Shown: positions 10,401-22,279 of the stretch, in pieces
Position numbering within the stretch: position 1 is the stretch's first letter
Layout of the letters: each line of letters begins with the position of its first letter
NCBI GenBank assembly: GCA_025024175.1
Contig: QCXZ01000137.1
Location: 11,966,001 to 12,030,000 of the forward strand
From: Rhyzopertha dominica
Lineage: Eukaryota; Arthropoda; Insecta; Coleoptera; Bostrichidae
Length of the DNA: 64,000 nt
Reading direction: 5' to 3'
Notes under the pieces: model-generated
What the model saw: only the letters and a program-made list of their open reading frames with translations
What the model was told of the DNA's origin: nothing
The model's database searches: none
Translations under genes and position numbers: made by a program

Positions 10401-10997
10401 TATAATGCTCCCTTCTTATAAGGGAATTAGATTCTTTCCTCTAACGTAATCTGAATAGCAGTGGTGAAATAACAGAAAAGCATTTAAAGACAAACCACTT
10501 TATTACATTAAAGTCAAGCAACTAAAAAATAATACGCGTCGAAAACGTTCGAACGAAAATCAGTTTATTCCTGCCCGTAAAAGAAAATAATTAGTTTGTT
10601 CACTTATCTGTTCGTTGCAAGCTCGCTCACACGAAGAACTTTCCAAGGTTGCTGTATAACGCAGCTGGCAGNGATGACGCAATAGCGGCAGGTGTATCGC
10701 CTCCGCTCGTCACAAGTCCGCGTGCACGGCGATCTCTTAATTCCAGGAATAAATCTCCACCAGGAGACTTATCCTTGCTGATAATGACGACGGTGGAAGC
10801 CTTCCAACTTTGGGTGAAGCCAACACCACAAAACACAAGCTTGTCTTCCTTTCTAGCCCTTCAGGCAGCTAGAAACACCACCAGCGAGCACTACGGCGTA
10901 CCGACCACCATTCTTCGCCGCACACCGCCTACTCCACTAAAACTAACATGGTTGCCAGGCGTACACTTTTGTCCGGCTTACGCACTGTTTGATTACA
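10401..10997 (-). repeat. 3' LTR of the minus-strand Gypsy element
   Basis: 597 bp, paired with 15342-15938. It contains an AATAAA on the minus strand (the TTTATT near 10564). An open frame of about 140 codons crosses it on the plus strand, but it is LTR sequence and not a gene. The stretch 10998-11007, CTACCCCCCT on the plus strand, is the polypurine tract (AGGGGGGTAG read on the minus strand). Confidence 0.92.
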
Positions 10998-11068
10998 CTA
11001 CCCCCCTAGGAAATGGCGCAAATATATACAAGAGATTTGAGTCATTTTCTACCGCTAACCACCTAAAA

Positions 11069-14000
11069 CTATAGCTGGTCCATTGATTTTATCGGCTGGT
11101 GGTATGGTCGCAGGTTTACCACGTTTTGTTTATTCAATTTTCGACCATCCTTGTCGCAAATCAAGTAAGCATTCGGTCCAACCTTACTATGCACATAGTA
11201 GGGACCGTTGAACAAAAGGAAAAACTTCTTTACTTCGGATTGCTCGGCTGAGGACAAGTTATGATTCCGAACCAATACTGGATCACCCTCCTTGAAAATA
11301 GTCGGTTTTAAAGTTTTATCCCTAAAAGCGCGTCTGCGTTCGGCTTTACTTAATAAAGATTTCCTAGCCAAAACCCATACATCTTCCCGGTTTACTTCCG
11401 CGATCTGGTTTTCGGGGTAGCAAATTAACTTGGTAACCCTGTTAGGTTCAACTTTCCCGAAATGCAAATAATTAGGTGCAAAACCTGTGCTGTCGTGAAC
11501 GGAATTGTTTATACAAAATTCTACCTCTGGCAGCATGGTAGCCCATTTTTTATGCTGTTGGTGGCACCACGTCCGTAATAATCGCCCAATTTCGCGGTTA
11601 ACGCGTTCCGTCGCGTTACCCTGGGGGAAATACACCGACGTATTTTTTACCTTGATTCCCTCTTTACTTAACCCGTCTCGCCAAACCTTCGACACGAACT
11701 GAGACCCATTGTCGCTCAGTATTGCCTGAGGCTTGCCCAGCTCTTGAACATATTTGGTCAGTATTTTATTTAACACCACTCGAGCGGAAGCCTTCTTTAT
11801 TGCATATAGCCTAACCAATTTTGTAAATAGATCTACAACAACAAACAGGTAAGTAGCAGATGACAACGATCTAGGTAACGGCCCCATCAGATCGACCGAC
11901 ACCAATTCTCCCGGTTTATTTGGTATTACTGCGTGAGTTTCGCCCCTACATACATTAAACACTTTTGCCTTCTGACAGACATCGCAAGAACTTACAATTC
12001 TCCTTATATCCCGCCGCATTTTAGGCCAAAAGAAGGTTTGCTTCATTCGATCATAGATCTTCCGAGGACCATAATGACCCATGTCCACGTGTTGCTGCAA
12101 CACCAAATCTACCACTTGATTCCTTGGTACACACAACTTATATCCCGGGTTTGCGTCCGTACCCCTCCTAAAAAGTACTGACTCATGAAGTGCATACCAC
12201 TGCACGATCTTGTCAGAGCATTCCGATCCCATCCTGTGTTCCAACAACTTAATTATCTTTTCGGTCCATACATCACTCCTTTGATCACCCCCCAACCTTT
12301 TAAAATTCTCCTTAACTTGTTTATATTCCTCACTTAAACGTATAGCAGATAAACATACAGAACCACCTTCTTCTGGTTTCTGAAGTGTCTCCTTAGAACA
12401 GCTTCTAGACAAAAAATCTGCTAACAGATTATCCTTGCCCTTACAATGCTCAATGGTCACATCAAATTCTTGAATGGCCATTACCCATCGATATAATCGA
12501 CCACTCTTAATGTTGGTAGTCATTATAAATGATAGGGCCTTATGATCAGTAACCACTACCACTTCTCTACCCAACAAAATAGTTCTCCACAGCTGCAGAG
12601 CGTACACAACTGCAAGCCCCTCCTTCTCCGTGACACTGTACGACAGCTCCGCTCCCCGCAATACTCTACTACAAAAAGCTATAAATCTCCTTTCCCCAGT
12701 CTGATCATCCCTCTGGAACAAGCAACCTCCTATGGCATAATCCGATGCATCGGTTTGAACATAGAATCTACGTGCCCAGTTTGGATGCGAAGCTACCTCA
12801 GCACCCAAATATGCTTCCTTTATTGCATCAAATGCTGCTTGCTCTCCACCTGTCCACTTCCACTTACATCCCTTTCTTAACAATCTCACCAGTGGTTGTG
12901 AAAGTCCCGCAAGGTCCTTGCAGAATCTCCTATCATAATTCACGGCTCCTAGGAATCCCCTTAACTCCTTAATACTTTTTGGTCTTTCATATTTAACCAG
13001 CGCCTCGATTCTTTTGGGATCTAATTTCACCCCTTCGGCAGTCAAGACATGCCCTACAAATGGAACTTCTGTCCTTAAAAACAATGATTTCCGCAGCTTA
13101 ACCGTCATGCCTGCTTCGCGCAATCTTTGTAGTAATTCTTCTAGATGTTGCATGTGCTCGTCAAAATCCTTCGAGAACACTAAGAGATCATCTACGTAGG
13201 CAGTAGTAAATGAAGCTACCCTAGGCCCCAATACTTGTGTTAACCCTCTTATAAAGCTGGCGACTGATGTCGAGTAACCAAAGGGAAGCCTGCAGAATTG
13301 ATACACCTTATTCCCATACAAAAACCCTGTATATTTACGGTGATCTCTTCTAATAGGTATCTGCCAGTAAGCACTGGTTAAGTCGAGAGTACTCAACACC
13401 TGGCCTCGTTGAAATGTCATAAACAATTCATTTGAGTTGGGTGGTCTTACATGATCCTTCGCCATTCTTCTATTAAGAAATCTTGCATCAACACAAATAC
13501 GAACTGATCCATCTTTCTTTTTCACAGTTACGAGAGGCGAAATGTACTCAGTTCTTGCCTCCTCTATTATCTTCCAATCTAACATTTCCTGTATCTGCCT
13601 CTGCACTTCTTCGCGATGCACTAGTGGTATCGGGTACGGCTTAATGAAAAACGGCGATTCATCAGTCATCACTATTTCATGTTCGTATCCCTGCATTTCT
13701 CCTGGACATTCCGAGAATATGTCCTTAAACTCTAACAACAATTTACTTAATTGTTCCTTCATCCCATTGTCTCCTTCTATTTTCTGTACTGCCCTATCAA
13801 AATCTTCCTCCTTGTACTGATGCTTCATGAATCCTTCAACAAAATTTATAGTGATATTATGTTTCTCATTCACACCACTGAGCAATTTAATTTCACTTAT
13901 TTCACCAGCAAAACTACACTGCATCACCATCCGTTGAAAATCTATTTTCACGTCATATTTGTGCATAAAATCACACCCAATAATCACATCCCTGGTTAGT

Positions 14001-15217
14001 TTAGGCACCACCACACAATTCACTTCCACCATCCTATGACACAATTTAACAGGTATCATAGCTTGTTCCACAATTCTTTGTTTGTCACTGCCTATAGCTC
14101 CGCCTACTACTATACCTACCACTGGTAATCTTGGCAGCACCATTCCATTCTGTTCCAGCTGTCTTAAAAATTTCTCAGATACAGCGGAAACCTGTGCTCC
14201 TGAGTCTACCAAAACTTCAACGATCCTCTGCCCTATTTCTGCTTTTATGGTTGGCGACCATAACACTGTTTCTTTTAACCCTTCTTCTTCTACGTCTCTC
14301 AATACTTCCTCCGTTTCTGTGAAAGTCGTTATTATACTAATCTCCCTTCTTTCCTGTTGTTGCTGTCCATTTGATTCATTTAATCTTTCTATATTTCTTA
14401 CAGGCTCACGTCCTGTGGGTCTATACTTTCCTCTTCTTTCTTGTTGTTGACTACTCCTATCCTCTGTAGCGCTGAATGTCTCATCGATTCTTTTTAGATA
14501 TGCCTCTATTTCTTCTAAGGTCTTGTATCCTCCTGTTACAATTCCTCGTTGGATCTCTGGCGGAAAATGTTTCGTCAAGAACTCCATCAATCTACCCTCT
14601 TCTAATCCCTCGGACAAATAGGTGGCTTGGCTGGCCATTTTTAACAGATAGTCTGCCCTACTTCCCACTGTATACTTTCCATACTTTATTTCGCAGAACA
14701 AATCACGCTCCTGCTCGACCCCCCAATAACGATCGGTGAACTTCCTGCTAAATACCTCAAAATTCGTAAAGGAATCTTGTTTTGCCGTTACCCAATCGAC
14801 AGCCGAACCCCTTAAGCACTCTACTGCCAAACCTACTTTCGCATTTTCAGGCACCCCGGCCTCTAAAAACAATTTTTCTAATTTTTTTAAAAAGAACTTG
14901 GGATGCATATTTCCATTCGGTCTAAAAAACAAATTTGTACCCCCCAATTCTTTCCAAAGCATAATATATGATTTCGAACGCTCTAACCCCCCTTGACTCG
15001 ACGTCACACCTGTCCTCATCTCATCTACCTGTTCACTACCAGTGACATTAGCCTGATTCGACGGTACCGAATTGGCTAACTGCGCCATACACACCTGCAT
15101 CTGTGCCATACTATCGGCTAACCGACACAAAACCGATTCTAAATTAGATGGTTCGCGGTTTACACTATCATTGCTTTCTGCCATCTTGGGTTCTTGTCTT
15201 TTCCTACCTCTAGGCAT
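11069..15217 (-). CDS. gag-pol: Gag-Pol polyprotein, Gypsy element
   Basis: A single frame of about 1382 codons from the ATG at 15217 (MPRGRKRQ). An in-frame ATG at 15184 has a better context and is an alternative start. Order: a basic N-terminus; a Gag region with the retrotransposon-gag fold signature (FSRKFTDRYWG and the segment after it); a Gln/Arg-rich linker; aspartic protease (LVDSGAQVSAV, Asp at about 338); reverse transcriptase (TLDLTSAYWQIPI and catalytic YVDD at about 674-677); RNase H (VQTDASDYAIGG); and integrase with its HHCC zinc domain (HVDMGH, CDVCQKAK) and DDE core (SVDLMGPL, AILSDNGSQF, NATERVNREI). Gag has no CCHC zinc knuckle. Basic and glutamine-rich stretches sit where one would be expected. 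All catalytic residues that I can place are present. Confidence 0.94.
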   Translation of the reverse strand: MPRGRKRQEPKMAESNDSVNREPSNLESVLCRLADSMAQMQVCMAQLANSVPSNQANVTGSEQVDEMRTGVTSSQGGLERSKSYIMLWKELGGTNLFFRPNGNMHPKFFLKKLEKLFLEAGVPENAKVGLAVECLRGSAVDWVTAKQDSFTNFEVFSRKFTDRYWGVEQERDLFCEIKYGKYTVGSRADYLLKMASQATYLSEGLEEGRLMEFLTKHFPPEIQRGIVTGGYKTLEEIEAYLKRIDETFSATEDRSSQQQERRGKYRPTGREPVRNIERLNESNGQQQQERREISIITTFTETEEVLRDVEEEGLKETVLWSPTIKAEIGQRIVEVLVDSGAQVSAVSEKFLRQLEQNGMVLPRLPVVGIVVGGAIGSDKQRIVEQAMIPVKLCHRMVEVNCVVVPKLTRDVIIGCDFMHKYDVKIDFQRMVMQCSFAGEISEIKLLSGVNEKHNITINFVEGFMKHQYKEEDFDRAVQKIEGDNGMKEQLSKLLLEFKDIFSECPGEMQGYEHEIVMTDESPFFIKPYPIPLVHREEVQRQIQEMLDWKIIEEARTEYISPLVTVKKKDGSVRICVDARFLNRRMAKDHVRPPNSNELFMTFQRGQVLSTLDLTSAYWQIPIRRDHRKYTGFLYGNKVYQFCRLPFGYSTSVASFIRGLTQVLGPRVASFTTAYVDDLLVFSKDFDEHMQHLEELLQRLREAGMTVKLRKSLFLRTEVPFVGHVLTAEGVKLDPKRIEALVKYERPKSIKELRGFLGAVNYDRRFCKDLAGLSQPLVRLLRKGCKWKWTGGEQAAFDAIKEAYLGAEVASHPNWARRFYVQTDASDYAIGGCLFQRDDQTGERRFIAFCSRVLRGAELSYSVTEKEGLAVVYALQLWRTILLGREVVVVTDHKALSFIMTTNIKSGRLYRWVMAIQEFDVTIEHCKGKDNLLADFLSRSCSKETLQKPEEGGSVCLSAIRLSEEYKQVKENFKRLGGDQRSDVWTEKIIKLLEHRMGSECSDKIVQWYALHESVLFRRGTDANPGYKLCVPRNQVVDLVLQQHVDMGHYGPRKIYDRMKQTFFWPKMRRDIRRIVSSCDVCQKAKVFNVCRGETHAVIPNKPGELVSVDLMGPLPRSLSSATYLFVVVDLFTKLVRLYAIKKASARVVLNKILTKYVQELGKPQAILSDNGSQFVSKVWRDGLSKEGIKVKNTSVYFPQGNATERVNREIGRLLRTWCHQQHKKWATMLPEVEFCINNSVHDSTGFAPNYLHFGKVEPNRVTKLICYPENQIAEVNREDVWVLARKSLLSKAERRRAFRDKTLKPTIFKEGDPVLVRNHNLSSAEQSEVKKFFLLFNGPYYVHSKVGPNAYLICDKDGRKLNKQNVVNLRPYHQPIKSMDQL

Positions 15218-15321
15218 TAACTTCTTCTTTACAAAACAATTCAACAATCAAACATGCAAATATCTATACACTCAATCTGATAATTGAACAATGTCCAGCT
15301 GGCTATCATGCAAGTATCGTG

Positions 15322-15339
15322 CCCACCGATTGGGCGCCA
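15322..15339 (-). promoter_or_regulatory. Primer-binding site of the Gypsy element
   Basis: Read on the minus strand, TGGCGCCCAATCGGTGGG starts 2 bases inside the 5' LTR. The TGGCGCCC start is the classic form complementary to a tRNA-Lys 3' end, as in Drosophila gypsy. The primer assignment comes from that resemblance only. Confidence 0.65.
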
Positions 15340-15341
15340 AA

Positions 15342-15938
15342 TATAATGCTCCCTTCTTATAAGGGAATTAGATTCTTTCCTCTAACGTAATCTGAATAGC
15401 AGTGGTGAAATAACAGAAAAGCATTTAAAGACAAACCACTTTATTACATTAAAGTCAAGCAACTAAAAAATAATACGCGTCGAAAACGTTCGAACGAAAA
15501 TCAGTTTATTCCTGCCCGTAAAAGAAAATAATTAGTTTGTTCACTTATCTGTTCGTTGCAAGCTCGCTCACACGAAGAACTTTCCAAGGTTGCTGTATAA
15601 CGCAGCTGGCTGGGATGACGCAATAGCGGCAGGTGTATCGCCTCCGCTCGTCACAAGTCCGCGTGCACGGCGATCTCTTAATTCCAGGAATAAATCTCCA
15701 CCAGGAGACTTATCCTTGCTGATAATGACGACGGTAGAAGCCTTCCAACTTTGGGTGAAGCCAACACCACAAAACACAAGCTTGTCTTCCTTTCTAGCCC
15801 TTCAGGCAGCTAGAAACACCACCAGCGAGCACTACGGCGTACCGACCACCATTCTTCGCCGCACACCGCCTACTCCACTAAAACTAACATGGTTGCCAGG
15901 CGTACACTTTTGTCCGGCTTACGCACTGTTTGATTACA
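15342..15938 (-). repeat. 5' LTR of the minus-strand Gypsy element
   Basis: 597 bp, nearly identical to 10401-10997. It should hold the promoter that drives gag-pol leftwards. The right target duplication AGGT follows at 15939-15942. Confidence 0.92.
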
Positions 15939-15942
15939 AGGT

Positions 15943-17635
15943 GTTACTGAAAGCGAGCAGCTGCTATTTCATCGGTGTCAATCGCAGCAAATTTCGTCAA
16001 ATATTATGCTACATTAAAAGATTTTTCCCAGACAAAAATACTGCTGCAACATAATTTCTAATTTTATAATTGTATAAGTTAGAGTAAAAAATCTGTTTCC
16101 ACAAAAATTACACTAGAATTCACCCTATACTTTCAGTTGCCTAGGTCATTGTTAGCTAGATACCTACTTTATATACATGCTAGCATATGCCACTGCTGAT
16201 TGGTGTCAGTTGATAACACTCTGGCTAAGTGCGGTGTATATATATTTTCCTTGTCTACGCTTTATCACAATTGACAAAAAAAACAAAAGCAAATGACTTG
16301 TTGAAAAATGAATAAAGTTGAACAGCAAGGGTTGACCAGAATTTGTCTTTTGCCCATGATTGATAATTCGATAGACACTATGCTGTAAATTATTCAGGGC
16401 GACAAGGATCCAAATTATTGCGCTGCTCCTGCTAGTAATGTTAGTAATCTTTATTAGATCGAACTGAGGAAATGTGTATTAAACCGGTTGTATTTTTACC
16501 AACGTTTTGGCAATTCATTTTTTCTTTCTGTGTCTCCGGGAAGGGATAACACAATTACGATGCAACCAACCATATGGATGCCCGTTTTGAAAACAATTTG
16601 ATTTTGTATGAATTATATGTATGTGTCCTCTTAGACCTTTCGTAGTTATTGGCAAGATTTGATACCTCCGATAACGTGGGCACCAATTCATCATTGAAGT
16701 TATAAGTAAGTAATGATCATACAAATAAACAAATTCGGTGGGAACGTGCATTCCACTATATTACTTTTTGGTACCTATGTTTTATTAAATGTTTTAGTAA
16801 ACCATCTCTAATGTCACCCTACCGATATTTCTAATGGTGATTAGAACTAGACGTCCACTAGTCGTGGCCAGTTGTAAGAGCTATGTGGAGTTGTCTTTGT
16901 CCCAGGTATTAACTTTCGACAGTCATTTGTGAAAAAGCACTGCCCATATAAACACAAATTTGACTTCAACTTTTTAATATTACCGTCATCTGTTTTTATT
17001 TATTATTCTAGATAGTTGGATTACTCAGTTCATTTGTTTTAATCTGCTAGCATTTTTTACTGTACGTACCAAAAAAATAGCTTCGCATAAGCAAAAATGG
17101 CTCCATTTTATTGTTGAAAATTTATTTGAAATCTAGCTTCGTGTTCACAGAAAGGAACACACATTGTCATTTTTGTGGTCTCTTTAGCCAACCGTTGGTC
17201 GTAATTTCTGGGGACACTTGGAAAGCCCATTATGATCGCTTGTGGCTATTTTCAAATGTTATTGGGGTAATTTCATCATTTTAATGTTGCGGTGTTCACT
17301 ACCGTCTTTTCCTTATTCGAGTACGCCACTTCGAACAATGTATGTTTGGCTACCTCAAGATGAAACCACCCTGTATATAACGCGTGGAGTCCAGTGGTCT
17401 TGCAAAGATTATTGAACCATTTAGTAATGACGCAGCATCATGTTCCTGGCGATTTTGTACCTTTTAATTGCCGCCATTAGTTCGAGGTGGGGCCATCACA
17501 TACGGTCGCAGCTTTTGTAAGAAACCCAGTGTTAATAGAAAATATGTGCAGCATAACTTCATGCTTCATTATTCCTGTGTTCCCCTTTTGTTCGCCCAAA
17601 AAACCAGCGAGCACTTGATCGGAATTTAATTCGTT
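15943..17635. other. AT-rich intergenic DNA, no gene seen
   Basis: No supported gene or RNA. A CACCCTGTATA motif near 17370 resembles ends of dispersed insect repeats but is not enough to define an element. Confidence 0.3.
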
Positions 17636-18107
17636 TTAAACGATATGGAAGGCCAGCTCAAGAGCAATTTCGTTTTCATCAGATGGCTCGCTTTTTGTCC
17701 AGTCGACGTCCAATTGACCGCCATTACTGGCACTCGCGAAAAAAGGCCCAAAGAATCGGGTGTATAACCAGCTGTTATAAGCGACGGCAACCGCGCTAAC
17801 CTCTTGTATTTCTTTGTTTCTGGTTGTTTGACAACAGGCGCTAACGACACCTAAATTTACAAACAAAAACGTGCCCGCCGCCTTTAAAAGCGTTACAAAA
17901 AGGGCAATCGAAACGAGCTTCATGACGGAATTTCTTAATGAGCTAAACCGGTCCGGTCTAATGCGGTTAAACTGCCTCCCTTGGGTAAGCATCGCTCCGG
18001 AGACCGAACACGCTCGCCGTTCGAAGGCATTAAAAATTAAAATTACTCCTACACCGCTACGAGCAATTAATTTATATCGATCGATATTAATATTACCTTT
18101 CAACTGA
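17636..18107. other. GC-rich block open on both strands; candidate exon
   Basis: This block stands out by base composition. On the minus strand a frame is open from 18103 to 17636. An internal ATG at 17923 starts a signal-peptide-like segment (MKLVSIALFVTLLKAAGTF). On the plus strand a frame is open from a possible acceptor (TTTGACAACAG, ending at 17836) to a stop near 18107. It passes a GGTAAGC donor-like site near 17982 and includes MTEFLNELNRSGLMRLN. The two cannot both be assumed real. I recognise neither product. It may be an exon on one strand or a conserved non-coding block. Confidence 0.25.
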
Positions 18108-21100
18108 AGATCGCTGGGATTACGCTTCGGTGTTCACGTTCTGGTTCCATGAATTCTAGCTTTAAAATAGCCATTGCTGCCATCAGACCTGAAAGAACAG
18201 CCTTCGTCTGCGTTGTTTTTAGATGGAATACTCTCATTCTATCATGTCACCATTTTTATATTTGTGGTTGTGCGCTATTCATATAAAAATTAACATTAGC
18301 CTACTTGAAGATAGAAAAGATAAGAGACAAATATGCAAAACCTCTAGAAAACAAATTTCAAAACAAAGAAAACTCCTGAAACTGGAAAGAGAATAGCAAC
18401 ACGTATAAAAAGGCGGCAAAACAAAAGTTAAATAGAGAAAGATCCCTCTTTTGGCCAAAAAGGAAATGTCACAAGTTCTTTGAAAAAATTATCGAGTGGC
18501 CAAATAGCGAGCGACTCAACCACATGTTCAAATATTTGAAATAATACCACAGAGAAAGCAACAGGAGTTTCAAGAAATACATCTCAGTAAAACGCCGGAT
18601 ACAAAAAATGGAATACGATAACGAGGAACCATCCCTGGTTATAAATGATAATTAGGTGATACTCTTTAGATTAATATGTTATTTCTAATTTAGTTTACAA
18701 ATTGCATTATTATTAGTAATTGATATCTGGTTTTGAAAATTAGATAATGGAGTATTTGTAATTTTTACATACATCTCTGAATATATCAAACAATATTTTA
18801 TGAATTCATAAATTCATTTTCACATAAGCATTGTAACATTTGAAACTGAATCATATCGGCGGCAATGGGAACTAGTGGAAGTGTACATATAGTAATAATA
18901 ATAAGACAATACGGAGCAACACATGTGTGTTATAAAAGCAATTTTAGTTTGCACCTTGGTGAATTCCAGAAAATCCTATTGCACTTGAGAGCGCCTTGTT
19001 ACAGCTTTATCCTGGGTTTGATTGACTTTAAAGCTTCACGTTCTGGGTCCCCTGTCACAATACATTTTGGAGCTCGCTCATCAGGCCAATCAATAAGGCG
19101 AAGTTTAGCTACATTTTTAGCTTATACTGATTCCAGATCTAGAACATGTGAAAATGTATTAGTATGTATAAAACCCCATCATCTGGTATTATAAAAGTAG
19201 CTGCTAGATTAGTCTTCCAGATTAAAATATTGCTACCTTTCACTTATAACACATTTATCTTTAGCCCTTTTAGTATAATGGAAATCGAAGGAGTTTTGTG
19301 CAAAATATTATCAGCACGAACAAATTTTATATTATTTTTCACTGCGACTAAGGGGCACCTGCGAATGGACCAGTTTGCTTTGTAAAAAGATTGCACGTAC
19401 GTTGAGTTTTTGGTAACTATTCAGTGGTTGCTGTATTGAGTTTATAAATCTGTTGGAAAAACCAGAAATACCGAGATACATACAATATGCTCACGGTTGT
19501 ATTTTCTTTTGTTGCATTGCTGCTGTCAGTACTTTAGCTTCCAGCACTGTATGTTAGTATGTTACTGTCGAATTGTAGAGTAGANCGAGTAAGAGTATCT
19601 ATAAATGTCAAACGACATGCGACCTAAATAAATTGAAAGATAAACTGGGGAGAAGGAGCCAGCAGAAAACATTATNTGTCAAATGGGTNGACAGTTATTA
19701 GGCAAGCAGCACATTGCTCATAGAACTTTAAAATAAATCAGCCATGGCTTGAGTGATTTTAGAATTTGTAATACAAAAAATATTACTTTGTCAGATTTGT
19801 CAAGATTTATTTTCTGATTATGCAACCTCAGACAGCTTGATGTTAGTTGTGAAGCTTGACTATTAATCGCCCTCGTCAGAACGTAGCGTTTTCGAACGAT
19901 TTTCAGCTTTCAAACGAGCCACCGTTCATTGTCTAAAGTAAAGAAATTTGATAATTTTCTTAGCTTGATCATTCTGAACGATATAGGGTTATTTCAATCA
20001 TGCACGAAGTTTGTCAAGTTTGGCTTTTTTTTTGTCCACGTGAATAGACTATGAGTAAAGCGTAGGACCGCAGTGATACCGTTGTTTTAGTTTTACTGCC
20101 ACCGTCTCAATGCTAGCAGTTGAATTTTGGGTGATAAAGTCCTAACTCATTATTTTCTATTTGACTTCCGCAAAATAATTCGGTAATTTTTACTGTCGAA
20201 CTATAATAATACGTGATCGTAACGGGCAAAATTAACAATTTGTTGCATGCCATATACAAAAAATCATTTGTGCTGAAAAATTGTATCTACAAAGTAGTAC
20301 AAATACAAGTCAATATATTAGCTTCACAATGAATTATACTTAGGTATTTATTAAGTAATGTTCATTTGAACAATGTTTAAAATCAAGCAGTATCGAAAAC
20401 GGATGTAACCCATATAACCTCCCGTTTATTGAACCTTACTTCACATCTGTTTTAAGGTCAGACTGCGCATTTTGCGTTTAAGAATATGCTGCAGCAATTT
20501 GTTGAGTATTCATTTCATTAACCCTGAAAACGGGTACATATGATATATGCTAAATGACGTCACACTACTACGGAACCCTCGACGGAACCGCAAGAAGCTA
20601 TTTTACGCAGGAATTTTTAGTTTTGAAAATAATGTAAATTTTTTAATAAATCAGGCATACAAGTCACATTCACTCGCTCTTGGTGCTATTTTAAAAATTC
20701 TGAAAATATTGAGTTAGGACACTATCGGGGTATGTCTGGACTAGCTGCTGGGTATACTTATCTGCCATGTGCTTTACTAGTGAACCCATTAAATTTTTGA
20801 GAAGCATTTTACCATTCGATGGCATGTAATTTCCATTTCACTGCTATGCGTTCACACTGAACGCATCGCGATTCCTGTTTAATTAGATATCCTCGTTATC
20901 CATGATGTTGCGGAATGTGTTTGCATGCATTCATCCGCCTGAATTTAATCTGGGTATAAATATTACCAGCAAAGCTCGGTAGAACGGGTTGAAGTGGGCA
21001 CAGTCAATTTATTAAAACATAAAGGTAATCGTACCCCTTAGTCTCATTATCATTATCAAAGAGGCGCGCCAACTGCAATTAAAACTGAGGTTTACGAGAA

Positions 21101-21787
21101 AGTACGTTTACTGTCAGGAACGGCTCATTTAGATATTCGGCATTCGCCAGCTGTCGGTCGTCGAATTTTGAGCACCGCAATAAAGGCTCGGTTTTTGTGC
21201 AAATTGCTCTTTTCTGCGAGCTCATAATAGTAACTGATTTTAATCGAAGAGCTCATGGAATGATACGTGGTTGCCACTCGTATAATGCGTATACATTACC
21301 GATGTATTTCGAGGCCACTATTAAGGATTGTCAGGCAAATATCTTACTTGTTTCAGTCCATTGAAAGAGTTGAGCATTTGACCAAACATAGGTAAGACGT
21401 CTGGTCGTATTTGTCTTTAGAAGGAAAATTGGTAATATAGTTTTGTGAAGTTTACAAATACTATAAAGTTGAGTGGAACACTCACGGGAGTATGCATTAT
21501 TGAAAATGAGGCTAACTCAGAACTGTTCTATTTTACTCAAAACAATGGAAAAACTGTTACCCTATAAAAATCTTAAATGATACTATTAAATGGTGTTGGT
21601 AGTGGATTGATTTAAATAAGAGAAATTAGGATAAAAATGCTTAAGTTTCCGAATTTGCATGCGTGGCATTTTTTCATTAACGGCTGTTTTTACATGTAAA
21701 CTTTGTCGTAATTGTAATTACACGTTTATCGAGAATAATTTTTATATAATCCCTTTTCTTCCGCTTCTAGTTGTTCGATCTGCTTGA
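18108..21787. other. Intergenic DNA, no gene seen
   Basis: No gene could be supported. An A-rich stretch at 18300-18650 has scattered short open frames. A 109-codon plus frame at 18865-19191 lacks protein character. Ns occur at 19585, 19676 and 19689. A moderately GC-rich patch at about 20930-21380 could be regulatory. Confidence 0.3.
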
Positions 21788-22206
21788 TTACATGTAGTTT
21801 CTAATATTAGGTCTTGCAATGTTTAGTTTTTCTTTCTTGCACTGACAAGTTTTGCTTGTAATGAACCAAAACATTAGGTAGCCATAAAATTTGACAACTT
21901 TATTTAAGAGTTCGTACAAAGGTTGTAATTTTATACTTAAACTGGTTATGAATTTACTGTAGTAGTTGGCAATACCCAAACGTTTTAACTTCCGTAACAT
22001 GAGTGGGTGCATTTATATTAATAATAGCTGAAACCTTTTCCTGGTCTGTTTGGATACCCGATCAATCGAAGGTAAAACTTAAATACTCGATTCTGTCTTT
22101 ACTAAATGTGTATTTGTTTCTTGTGCTTTTTTCTAAAGACACCTAAGAAAATATTTTTATGACTTTGTTTATTTTCAGCACTGGTTAGAATGTCACCTCT
22201 ATACCG
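21788..22206 (-). pseudogene. Decayed Gypsy reverse transcriptase fragment
   Basis: Read on the minus strand and allowing frame changes, the fragment keeps the C-terminal RT landmarks of a Gypsy element in order: a degraded catalytic-loop remnant (DILTSAEN), then KVSAININAPTHVTEVKTF, then NYYSKFITSLSIKLQPLYELL leading to the RNase H junction. Stops and shifts interrupt it at several points. It is related in kind to the Mag-like element at 3784, with heavy divergence, so it is an old insertion. It abuts a non-LTR remnant at 22280. Confidence 0.6.
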
Positions 22207-22279
22207 CTACTCCTCTAAAATTTGCAAGGACCTGTAGAATGCAGAAAGCATTGTTAATCAGTAATTTTTTAGTTTTAAT

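Larger units (their letters stand above)
10401..15938 (-). mobile_element. Full-length Ty3/Gypsy LTR retrotransposon, intact gag-pol
   Basis: A 5538-bp element on the minus strand. Its two 597-bp LTRs begin TGTAAT and end ATTATA when read on the minus strand. A 4-bp target duplication AGGT lies at 10397-10400 and 15939-15942. The duplication fixes the LTR edge at 10401: the outer TATAA belongs to the LTR because it recurs at 15342. The LTRs differ at two clear bases (10670 A against 15611 T; 10795 G against 15736 A), plus one N at 10672. The primer site is TGGCGCCCAATCGG-like and the polypurine tract is AGGGGGGTAG. One uninterrupted gag-pol frame fills the interior, and there is no envelope frame. 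This is a young copy that may still be competent. Confidence 0.94.

Noticed and set aside
10649..11074. Plus-strand frames of 141 and 154 codons (also 15590-16054)
   Set aside because: They lie in the two LTRs of the minus-strand Gypsy element and differ only where the sequence leaves the LTR.
18865..19191. 109-codon plus frame as a gene
   Set aside because: No recognisable motif, no splice signals, and composition like the flanking non-coding DNA.
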